From contig NZ_CP126980.1 of NCBI RefSeq assembly GCF_030252345.1, positions 2,309,501 to 2,373,500 on the forward strand: a stretch of 64,000 nucleotides of DNA. Direction: 5' to 3'. The stretch is from Actinoplanes oblitus (lineage in GTDB: Bacteria > Actinomycetota > Actinomycetes > Mycobacteriales > Micromonosporaceae). Below are positions 22,599 to 28,972 of the stretch, piece by piece (position 1 is the first letter of the stretch; every line of letters starts with the position of its first letter). The notes under the pieces are model-generated. The model was given only the letters and a program-made list of their open reading frames with translations. It did no database searches and was not told the origin of the DNA. The position numbers and the translations under genes were made by a program.

Positions 22599-23165
22599 TC
22601 AGCGGCCACCGGGCGTCTCGCCGCCGGGCGGCGGGGAGCCGGCTAGTGCGGTGATCAGGATGGGGGTCTCGCCGGGCGCCTCCGGGATGCGCTCGGTGCG
22701 CTCCACCTCGACGAAACCGGCCTTGGCGGCGACGGCGGCGGAGGCCTTGTTGGCCTCGTCGTAGCGGATCGCGACCCGCTCCACACCGGGCAGGGACAGG
22801 GCGATCCGGGTCAGCACCGACACCGCCGCGGTCATGTAGCCGCGGCCGGCCCACGGCGTCCGCATCCAGTAGCCGATCTCCAGCGTGCCCGGAGCCATCC
22901 GGGTCATCAGGCCGATCGAGCCGACCAGGTCGCCGACGGTCGTGAAGATCGCGTAGTTGAACTCGGTGCCGGCCGCCCAGTTGTCCAGCGACATCTGGAT
23001 GAAGGAGCGGCTCTCGCCGAGCCCGTACCCGTCCTTGGCCCAGGGCAGGAAGGGCTTGAGCTCCGGCAGCGACTCGGCGATCGCGGCCGCCGCCTCGTCC
23101 GCCCAGGCCAGCTCCCAGCGCTTGAGGACGAGGTCGCCGGCGTTGATCATCTCCGGTGTTTCCAT
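22599..23165 (-). CDS. GNAT N-acetyltransferase, RimJ/RimL type (188 aa)
   Basis: GNAT fold motifs are visible: the A motif acetyl-CoA loop in GYWMRTPWAGRGYMTAAV (R/QxxGxG/A form), the preceding strand LEIGYWM, and the B segment VAIRYDEANKASAAVAAKAGFVEV. The N-terminal part (ELKPFLPWAKDG) is typical of RimL-like enzymes that acetylate the N-terminus of ribosomal proteins or related amines. The substrate cannot be assigned. The start at 23165 (METPEM) was preferred; ATG 23150 is possible. It is convergent with the kduD gene. Confidence 0.85.
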   Translation of the reverse strand: METPEMINAGDLVLKRWELAWADEAAAAIAESLPELKPFLPWAKDGYGLGESRSFIQMSLDNWAAGTEFNYAIFTTVGDLVGSIGLMTRMAPGTLEIGYWMRTPWAGRGYMTAAVSVLTRIALSLPGVERVAIRYDEANKASAAVAAKAGFVEVERTERIPEAPGETPILITALAGSPPPGGETPGGR

Positions 23166-23269
23166 GGCGGTCACTCTGCTCGCCGCGCGTCCCGGGCGCA
23201 AACCGATTGGCGGACGGCCAGGCGGCCCGGGGCCGGCCGGGGTGGGCCTGCCGGCGCGTGGCGGGACGG

Positions 23270-24709
23270 TCAGGCGGCCCGGGGGTGGCGGGTGGGCTTG
23301 CCGGCGTACATGGCGGCGTCGGCCTGGGCGATCAGGGCGGTGCGGTCGAGCGGTGCGGACGGGGTGGAGCGGGCGGCCCCGATGGTGACACCGATCGAGA
23401 CCGGGCCGGCCGGCAGCGGGATCGGGACGCTCAGCGCGCCGGTGACCCGCTCGCGCAGGCCGGCCACCTGGGCCTCGGTGCCGCCCTGGCAGAGCACCAC
23501 GAACTCGTCGCCGCCGAGCCGGCCCACCGGGCGGTCCGGGCCGGCCACCTCGGTCAGCCGGGCCGCGACGGTACGGAGCACCTCGTCGCCGGCCGCGTGC
23601 CCGTACCGGTCGTTCACCGGTTTGAAGCCGTCCAGGTCGCAGAGCAGCACGGTGACCGGGTGCGGCCCGGCCAGCGCGCTGTCGATCTCGGCCATCATCT
23701 GCCGCCGGTTGACGAGGCCGGTCAGCTCGTCGTGCGAGGCCTGGTAGGCGAGCACCCGCTCGGCCCTCTCGCGCTGCCCGGAGAGCTGCCGGAAGCGGAT
23801 CAGCACCAGCGGGATCACCAGCAGCGTGGCGATCGGCAGCTGCGGGCTGGCCGCCTGCGCGTCGCCGCGCAGCGCCTGCACCGCGGTGATCGCCGGGTTC
23901 ACGCTGAGCGCCACCCCGAGCCAGCCGAGCCGGAACCGGCCCGCCGGTCGCTCGGCGACCGACGCCGGCTCCACCGCGGCCGGCGCGCCCGGATGCACGG
24001 CGCCGGCCGCGATGGTCAGGAAGGCGAGCAGCATCAGCGTCCCGGACCAGGCACCCCGGTGCGGCACCCCGAGCGCTCCGACGGTCAGCGCGGTACCGGT
24101 CAGCACCACGGTGAGCAGCAAGTAGCCGAGCGTGGTGCGGGCCGGGCCGTCGGCCGCCCCGGCCATCCGCAGCAGGCAGCCGGTCACCGCGCAGAGCACC
24201 AGCACGTCGGTCAGCACCTGCACCTGGCCGACCGGCGTGGCGCCGGCCGGCAGGTGCGGCTGGAAGACCCAGATCCAGAGCGCCCCACCGGCGCAGACGC
24301 CGACCATGGCGGCGTCGACGATGCCGCCGGCGTCAGCGCTCATCCGGTGCCGGACCGCCAGCGCGGCGCCGATCAGGAACAGTCCGTGCGCCGCGGCGAG
24401 CAGCAGGTCGGCCGGTCGTCCCTCGGCCCGGCCCAGGTGGCCGCCGACGATCCAGTACGGCCAGAGCAGCTGGCCGGCGAGGAGCAGCAGCAGCCCGCCG
24501 ATGGCCACCAGCCAGGGCCGCCGGTGCGTCAGGTGCCCGGCCAGCAGAGCCATGCCGAACAGCGCGATGGAGACCATCACGACCAGCGTGTAGATCGCCG
24601 CGCGGGCACCCGGTGCGGCCAGGGCGAACCCGCCGCCCGCGCCGAGGGCGCAGATCAGGAAGCCGGCGTGGACGATCCACGCCGGCGCGGTGGCGTGTGG
24701 CCAGCGCAT
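23270..24709 (-). CDS. Membrane GGDEF diguanylate cyclase (479 aa)
   Basis: Residues 1-300 contain about eight hydrophobic helices forming an N-terminal membrane sensor of unassigned type. Residues about 310-470 are a GGDEF domain: start ASHDELTGLVNRRQM, substrate region VLLCDLDGFKPVNDRYGHAAGDEVL, and an intact active-site RLGGDEF at about residue 400. The enzyme should make cyclic di-GMP from two GTP. No RxxD inhibitory site is obvious at the expected five residues before GGDEF. The start at 24709 (MRWPHAT) has AGAGGGG nearby; a longer frame to 24742 exists. It is divergent from the mini-ORF array. Confidence 0.9.
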   Translation of the reverse strand: MRWPHATAPAWIVHAGFLICALGAGGGFALAAPGARAAIYTLVVMVSIALFGMALLAGHLTHRRPWLVAIGGLLLLLAGQLLWPYWIVGGHLGRAEGRPADLLLAAAHGLFLIGAALAVRHRMSADAGGIVDAAMVGVCAGGALWIWVFQPHLPAGATPVGQVQVLTDVLVLCAVTGCLLRMAGAADGPARTTLGYLLLTVVLTGTALTVGALGVPHRGAWSGTLMLLAFLTIAAGAVHPGAPAAVEPASVAERPAGRFRLGWLGVALSVNPAITAVQALRGDAQAASPQLPIATLLVIPLVLIRFRQLSGQRERAERVLAYQASHDELTGLVNRRQMMAEIDSALAGPHPVTVLLCDLDGFKPVNDRYGHAAGDEVLRTVAARLTEVAGPDRPVGRLGGDEFVVLCQGGTEAQVAGLRERVTGALSVPIPLPAGPVSIGVTIGAARSTPSAPLDRTALIAQADAAMYAGKPTRHPRAA

Positions 24710-24937
24710 CCGGTCACCCCTCTCGGCTCGGCCGCCTCTCATCGGCGGGCCTGCCGACGATCTGAGCGAAGGGTACGGGCGGGGACTTCCCGGACGGAGA
24801 GGGTCCCCGCCAGCCGGGTCGTCCCGATCGCGACGGGCGGTGCGGGTGCCCTCGGACGAAAAGACGATATGCCCGAATTCGGGGGAAACCTACGGTAGAT
24901 CCCGTCAGCCGATCCCCCGCTGAAGGGAGGTGCCTCG

Positions 24938-24961
24938 ATGCGTGGTCGTACCTGGAGCTGA
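24938..24961 (+). CDS. Mini-ORF 1, peptide MRGRTWS
   Basis: ATG-CGT-GGT-CGT-ACC-TGG-AGC-TGA, preceded by AAGGGAGGT at the right distance. With the two following frames it defines the pattern M-R-x-R-x-W-x-stop. The arginines use CGT, a minor Arg codon in such GC-rich genomes. Expression as a leader peptide is an inference from the strong ribosome-binding site and the repetition. Confidence 0.6.
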   Translation: MRGRTWS

Positions 24962-25011
24962 AGTCTCCCCGAGCGTGAGTCAGCCGATGTCGTGACGAGG
25001 GGAGTGCGCAC

Positions 25012-25035
25012 GTGCGTAGCCGTAGCTGGGTCTGA
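25012..25035 (+). CDS. Mini-ORF 2, peptide MRSRSWV
   Basis: GTG-CGT-AGC-CGT-AGC-TGG-GTC-TGA, preceded by GAGGGGAG. Its Shine-Dalgarno can be sequestered by CTCCCC just after mini-ORF 1, so translation of frame 1 could influence frame 2. The R-x-R-x-W pattern is kept although the x residues differ from frame 1. Confidence 0.6.
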   Translation: MRSRSWV

Positions 25036-25084
25036 GAATTCGCGATCGTGAGTCAGTCGATGCCGTGGTGAGAGGAGTCGTCGC

Positions 25085-25108
25085 ATGCGTGGACGTAGCT
25101 GGGCCTGA
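25085..25108 (+). CDS. Mini-ORF 3, peptide MRGRSWA
   Basis: ATG-CGT-GGA-CGT-AGC-TGG-GCC-TGA, preceded by GAGAGGAG. The stop lies 29 bases before the left arm of the terminator hairpin at 25138, close enough for ribosome position to affect folding of that region. Confidence 0.6.
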   Translation: MRGRSWA

Positions 25109-25137
25109 GGCCTCTGCCGAAGTGGTGTGACCGTCAA

Positions 25138-25181
25138 CGACGGCGGGCCGTCCCATCTGGACCTGGGACGACCCGCCGTCG
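25138..25181 (+). terminator. Terminator/attenuator hairpin between mini-ORFs and MFS gene
   Basis: 18-bp stem with one mismatch (arms 25138-25155 and 25164-25181, CGACGGCGGG / CCCGCCGTCG ends) and an 8-nt loop, no T tract. A small competing stem CCGTC-AAC-GACGG (25131-25143) uses part of the left arm. The stem ends 22 bp before the MFS start at 25204, so read-through would be needed for expression from any promoter upstream. Confidence 0.75.
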
Positions 25182-25203
25182 ACCTATGTGCAGGGAAGAA
25201 TCG

Positions 25204-26445
25204 TTGTCCGAGAAGCCGGCCGGATATCGCGAGATCTTCGCGGTCCGCGAGTACCGCCACCTGTTCGCCGCCAACCTGCTGTCGCTGATCGGCGACCAGC
25301 TGACCGCTGTGGCGCTGTCCTTCCTGGTCTTCCAGCGGTCCGGCTCGGCGCTGCTGGCCGCGCTCGCCTTCGCCGGCGCCAACCTGACCTGGGTGGTCGG
25401 CGGACCGCTGCTCGCGGTGCTCGCCGATCGGCTGCCGCGCCGCCGGGTGCTGGTCGGGTGCGACCTGATCCGGGCCGCCCTGGTGCTGCTCATGCTGGTC
25501 CCCGGCCTGCCGGTGCCGCTGCTCGTGGGGATCGCCTTCACGGCGAACCTCTGCCGCCCGCCGTTCCAGTCGGCGCGCTCCTCGCTGCTGCCGGACATCC
25601 TGGCGGGCGATCGCTACCCGGTCGCCAACGGCCTGGACAACATCGTCGCCGAGGTCACCCAGGTGGCCGGGTTCGCGCTGGGCGGGCTGCTGGTCACCAC
25701 CGGCTCGGCGCAGCTGGTGCTGGCCGCCGACGCGGCCACCTTCCTGGTCTCGGCCGCGCTGATCGGCACCGGTCTGCGCCGCTGCGCGGCGGCCAACCAG
25801 ACCGCGCCGGAGCCGTCCGGATCGTGGTGGGCGGAGACCACAGCCGGCGTACGCGTGGTCTTCGCCGACCGCGCCCTCCGGTCCTACCTGCTGCTGTTCT
25901 GGCTGTCCTGCCTGGTCTACGGCACCGAGGGGGTGGTCGCCCCGCTCGCCGAGGAGTATGGCGGCGGGGCCCGTACCGGTGGCCTGCTGCTCGCGATGAT
26001 GCCGGCCGGCGTGGCGATCGGCGGCGTGCTGCTCACCCGGTTCTGCCCGCCGGACACGCGCCGTCGCCTGATGCTGCCGCTGGCCGTGCTCACCGGGGCC
26101 GTGCTGCTGCCGATCGCGGCCCACCCGCCGCTGCCGGCGGTCCTGGTCCTGCTCTTCATCAGCGGGGTGGCCGGCGCGTTCAGCATCCCGCTCAACGCGC
26201 TCTTCGGCCGGGCTGTCCCGGCCGCCTACCGGGCGCGTGCCTTCGGCGTGGCGATGTCCGGGCTGTGCGCGGTGCAGGGCCTGGCCATGCTCGGGGCCGG
26301 CGCGGCGGCCGAGCGGGTCCGCCCGACCCTGGTGGTCGGCGGCGCCGCCCTGCTGGCGACGCTCGCCGTGCTCACCGTGGTCACCACCGCCGTCGGCGTC
26401 TTCGCCCCGGCCCGGCTACCGCGGCCGGAGCCGGCCGCGGCCTGA
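25204..26445 (+). CDS. MFS efflux transporter, MefA/Tap-like (413 aa)
   Basis: Twelve-helix MFS protein. Features of the drug-efflux branch that includes Mef and Tap proteins: YREIFAVREYRHLFAANLLSLIGDQLTAVALSFLVFQRSGSALLAAL at the N-terminus (seen as FLVFQRSGSALLAA), motif A-like VLADRLPRRRVLVGCDLIRA, and ARSSLLPDILAGDRY between helices 4 and 5. The TTG at 25204 was chosen because AGGGAAG lies five bases upstream. The ATG at 25186 sits directly after the hairpin with no room for a ribosome-binding site. The substrate is unknown; the leader array suggests a ribosome-targeting drug, as inference. The 3' end is part of a tandem duplication. Confidence 0.82.
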   Translation: MSEKPAGYREIFAVREYRHLFAANLLSLIGDQLTAVALSFLVFQRSGSALLAALAFAGANLTWVVGGPLLAVLADRLPRRRVLVGCDLIRAALVLLMLVPGLPVPLLVGIAFTANLCRPPFQSARSSLLPDILAGDRYPVANGLDNIVAEVTQVAGFALGGLLVTTGSAQLVLAADAATFLVSAALIGTGLRRCAAANQTAPEPSGSWWAETTAGVRVVFADRALRSYLLLFWLSCLVYGTEGVVAPLAEEYGGGARTGGLLLAMMPAGVAIGGVLLTRFCPPDTRRRLMLPLAVLTGAVLLPIAAHPPLPAVLVLLFISGVAGAFSIPLNALFGRAVPAAYRARAFGVAMSGLCAVQGLAMLGAGAAAERVRPTLVVGGAALLATLAVLTVVTTAVGVFAPARLPRPEPAAA

Positions 26446-26585
26446 GAAGCCGTCGGTCGTCTCGACCGTGACCGGATGCGGCCCCGTCTCTCCGGCCGGA
26501 GCCGGCCGCGGCCTGAGAAGCCGCCGGTCGCCTCGACCGTGACCGGTTGCGGCCCCGTCTCTCCGGCCGGAGTCGAGCGTGGCCG
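26422..26585. repeat. 71-bp tandem repeat copying the MFS gene tail
   Basis: CGGCCGGAGCCGGCCGCGG...CTCTC starts at 26422, inside the last codons of the MFS gene, and again at 26493, with a partial third copy at 26564. The first two units differ at only a few positions. The stop TGA is repeated in the second unit. Confidence 0.92.
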
Positions 26586-26602
26586 GAAAGCCGGCGGGCG
26601 GC

Positions 26603-27367
26603 TCAGCCGAAGGTGGTCGGCTTGGTGGGGCAGCCGTTCGCGGCCTTCCACTTCTTGACCGCGGCCACCGGCGACTTGTTCTTCCCGGCCTTCCAGGAGT
26701 CCAGGAACGGCCACGGGTAGACGGTGCCGCGCTGGTTCCACCAGTCGCCGGAGCGCGCGCACGGCGGCGAGATGCCGAAGTGCAGGTGGCAGGCGCTGGC
26801 GTCGCCGGTGTCACCGGTGCGGCCGATGGTCTGGCCACCGGTGACCCGGGCGCCGACGGTCACCCCGGCGGCGATTTTCGACAGGTGCGAGCCGTAGTAC
26901 CGCACCCCGTCGTCGCCGAGGATCGAGATGGACAGGCCGCCGCGGGTGGCGCCGGCGTTCACCGAGGCCTTCCACTTGTCGACGGTGCTGACGGCCAGCA
27001 CCTCGCCGTCGGTGACCGCGCGGAACTTGTTGCCGCAGTCGGTGATCAGGTCGGTGGCCGGGTAGTCGTGGTGGGTGCGGGCGTAGGAGTTGTTGCCGAC
27101 CACCGGGAAGAAGTACTTGACCGCCGTCGCCTTCTTCGACGCCGACGGGCTCGCGGTCGGCGATGGGCTGGCGCTGGCGCTGGCCGCCGGCGCGCTGCTC
27201 ACCTCGCCGGTCGGTGCGGTCGCCGGGGAGGCCGGTGCGGTCGCGGCGGCCGACGCCGAGGCGGCCGACCCCTCGCTCACGAAGTACGGCTCCTCGCTCT
27301 TGCCGCCACAGGCCGTCAGTGCCAGCGCCGACATCATGGCCGCGGCTCCGGCCACGAACTTGCGCAT
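26603..27367 (-). CDS. Lipoprotein with M23 (LytM) peptidase-like domain (254 aa)
   Basis: MRKFVAGAAAMMSALALTAC is a lipoprotein signal with LTAC lipobox. Residues about 30-85 are an Ala/Ser/Pro/Thr linker. Residues about 88-235 resemble the M23 fold: FFPVVGNNSYARTHHDYPATDL (His and Asp in the HxxxxxxD position), central strands with GDDGVRYYGSHLSKI and VTGGQTIGRTGDTGDA, and ACHLHFGIS, the HxH motif. Zinc ligands appear complete (H, D, H), so it could be an active cell-wall endopeptidase anchored outside the membrane. The C-terminal part is Trp/Lys-rich (WWNQRGTVYPWPFLDSWK). It is convergent with the MFS gene. Confidence 0.88.
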   Translation of the reverse strand: MRKFVAGAAAMMSALALTACGGKSEEPYFVSEGSAASASAAATAPASPATAPTGEVSSAPAASASASPSPTASPSASKKATAVKYFFPVVGNNSYARTHHDYPATDLITDCGNKFRAVTDGEVLAVSTVDKWKASVNAGATRGGLSISILGDDGVRYYGSHLSKIAAGVTVGARVTGGQTIGRTGDTGDASACHLHFGISPPCARSGDWWNQRGTVYPWPFLDSWKAGKNKSPVAAVKKWKAANGCPTKPTTFG

Positions 27368-27543
27368 CCTGCCGTCCCCTCATCCGCCGTCCGGCACCGC
27401 GGGCGCGACGCCGACCGCCCACTCTAGGGAACTCCGCGGCGCACGGCGACCCGGACTTGTCAGGATTTGCGCCACTGGTGCCATCACGGCCGGGGGCGGC
27501 GTGGGCCCTGAGCAGCGGATCGTCGGCGGAGGGGGCCGGGGAC

Positions 27544-27698
27544 GGCGGCGGTCCGCCGTACCGTAAAGCGGCGGTCGTGCGCGGAAGCGGACCGGAAGAT
27601 GGCGGCGGTCCGCCGTACCGTAAAGCGGCGGTCGTGCGCGGAAGCGGACCGGAACATGGCGGCGGTCCGCCGTACCGGAAAGCGGCGGGCACGGGCCG
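27544..27698. repeat. 57-bp tandem repeat after the phospholipase-D gene
   Basis: Units at 27544-27600 and 27601-27657 are almost identical; a third, shorter and more diverged unit runs 27658-27698. Each starts GGCGGCGGTCCGCCGTACC, with an internal GGCGG/CCGCC palindrome. The block ends 6 bp before the stop of the minus-strand phospholipase gene, whose stop codon it does not include. Confidence 0.93.
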
Positions 27699-27704
27699 GG
27701 AGCG

Positions 27705-28805
27705 TCAGGCCGGGCGGGAGAGCGTCGTGATGATGCGGTCTATTTCGGCCAGAGCGTAGGCGGCGAGCCGTTCCTGGGCGGCTTTCGCGGCCGGGTCCGT
27801 CTCCTCCAGGTCGCCGAGGACGACGATGTTCTCGTCGTTGAGGGTGGCGGCCGGGGCGGTGTAGTTGAAGCTGCCGATGATGGTGAGTCGGCGGTCGATC
27901 ACCATCAGCTTGTGGTGGATCTTCCGGACGCCGTTGCCGGGGGTGTTCTCGAAGAGGCTGGCGCCGGCGGCCTTGAGCGGCTCGGTGGCGGCCCAGCGCT
28001 GCGAGCCCTGCCCGCGGTCGAGGACGCCGCGCACCGGGATGCCGGCCCGGAGCATCCACTCCATGGTGTCGTCGATGCCCGACGACTGGGCGAAGGTGAA
28101 CATCGCGAAGTCCACCCGCTCCCGCGCCTTCAGCATCTGCTTCATGATCTCCATCTCCGGGCCCTGCTCCGGGGCGAAGACCGGTTTGACCCGGATACCG
28201 CCGAGCCGGAACTCGCGCGGCCGGGGCTCGTGCCGCTCGTGCACGTCGCCGAAGGTGCCGCCGCGCAGCCGGGCGAACTCGGCGAGGTAGAGATCCGTCA
28301 CTGTCTTGCCGTGCAGCACGACCACGTGGTTCAGGTTGTTGCCCGGCTTGTCCAACACGTCCGGCGGGTTGGTGCCGGTGTCGGTGTGGGTGAAGTTGGC
28401 GGAGCCGGTGAGCACCGCCGCGGTCGGTCTGCCGGGGTCCCGGACCATGAACTTCTGGTGGAAGATGTTCGGGTTCAGGTCCGTCACCAGGTCGATCCCG
28501 GCGCGCAGCAGCGCCGCGTGGATCACCCGGTTCCCCTCGTTCTCCCCGCCCGTCGCCCACGGGTCGGCGACCGGTTTCTCCTCCCGGAGGTAGTCGCCCT
28601 CCAGGATGACCTGCATCCTGACCCGCCGGGACCGGGCCGCCACTATCGCGTCGGCGATCAGCCGGGAGTCCAGCTCCTGCACGGCGACCAGCAGCCGGGT
28701 GGTCGCGCCGTCGATGAAGTCACGAATGACCGCGTCCAGGTCGTCCGGCCCGCCCAGCACCGGGGGACCCGCGTAGAACTCGATTCCGCCGAGGTCGGCA
28801 CCCAT
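27705..28805 (-). CDS. Phospholipase D-like protein with two HKD motifs (366 aa)
   Basis: Two PLD half-domains. The first has HQKFMVRD (about 117-124) followed by TGSANFTHTDTG; the second has HHKLMVID (about 297-304) followed by GSFNYTAPAATLNDEN. Both halves retain His, Lys and Asp plus the GSxN element, so the active site should be complete. No signal peptide or membrane segment, so a cytosolic phosphodiesterase (nuclease or phospholipase) is likely. The start at 28805 (MGADLGGIEFYAG) was chosen by homology; no good Shine-Dalgarno is visible, and a longer frame begins at 28841. It is divergent from the molybdopterin enzyme. Confidence 0.87.
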   Translation of the reverse strand: MGADLGGIEFYAGPPVLGGPDDLDAVIRDFIDGATTRLLVAVQELDSRLIADAIVAARSRRVRMQVILEGDYLREEKPVADPWATGGENEGNRVIHAALLRAGIDLVTDLNPNIFHQKFMVRDPGRPTAAVLTGSANFTHTDTGTNPPDVLDKPGNNLNHVVVLHGKTVTDLYLAEFARLRGGTFGDVHERHEPRPREFRLGGIRVKPVFAPEQGPEMEIMKQMLKARERVDFAMFTFAQSSGIDDTMEWMLRAGIPVRGVLDRGQGSQRWAATEPLKAAGASLFENTPGNGVRKIHHKLMVIDRRLTIIGSFNYTAPAATLNDENIVVLGDLEETDPAAKAAQERLAAYALAEIDRIITTLSRPA

Positions 28806-28932
28806 GCGGTCAGTCTGCGCCCGAGTCCGCCGGCGGCCCATCGGCCGACCGCCGCACGGTCGGCTCCGATCATCCGGGCGGCCCGCCGGCTCCCGGTGCG
28901 CCGAGTGGGTTGACGGGGCGGCCCACCTCCGA

Positions 28933-28944
28933 TACTCATGAGTA
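28933..28944. promoter_or_regulatory. Palindromic operator-like site before the molybdopterin enzyme
   Basis: TACTCATGAGTA is a perfect 12-bp palindrome, extended to ATACTCATGAGTAA with one mismatch, 29 bp before the start codon. Sites of the form TTACTNNNNAGTAA are common for TetR-family regulators. No TetR gene is present in the window. Confidence 0.5.
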
Positions 28945-28972
28945 ACAAAGCTCGGAAGGCTGGTGAGACGTC

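Larger units (their letters stand above)
24904..25108 (+). repeat. Array of three 73/74-bp units, each carrying one mini-ORF
   Basis: Start codons at 24938, 25012 and 25085 are 74 and 73 bp apart. GTGAGTCAG(C/T)CGATG(T/C)CGTG occurs at 24975 and 25048, and a shortened form GTCAGCCGAT at 24904. Each unit then has a purine-rich Shine-Dalgarno (AAGGGAGG, GAGGGGAG, GAGAGGAG) and an eight-codon frame. The parts most alike are those needed for translation. CTCCCC at 24965-24970 can pair with the second Shine-Dalgarno (GGGGAG, 24999-25004). The rest of the spacer 24710-24903 holds a CCCGAATTCGGG palindrome (24872-24883) and nothing else recognised. Confidence 0.8.

Noticed and set aside
24872..24883. 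CCCGAATTCGGG palindrome as an operator for the mini-ORF array
   Set aside because: A short self-complementary sequence containing an EcoRI-type core; only one copy and no regulator to link it to.
27480..28560. Alternative long frame over the phospholipase gene with SASAHDRRF repeats
   Set aside because: A shadow of the real gene; the apparent peptide repeat only reflects the 57-bp DNA repeat.
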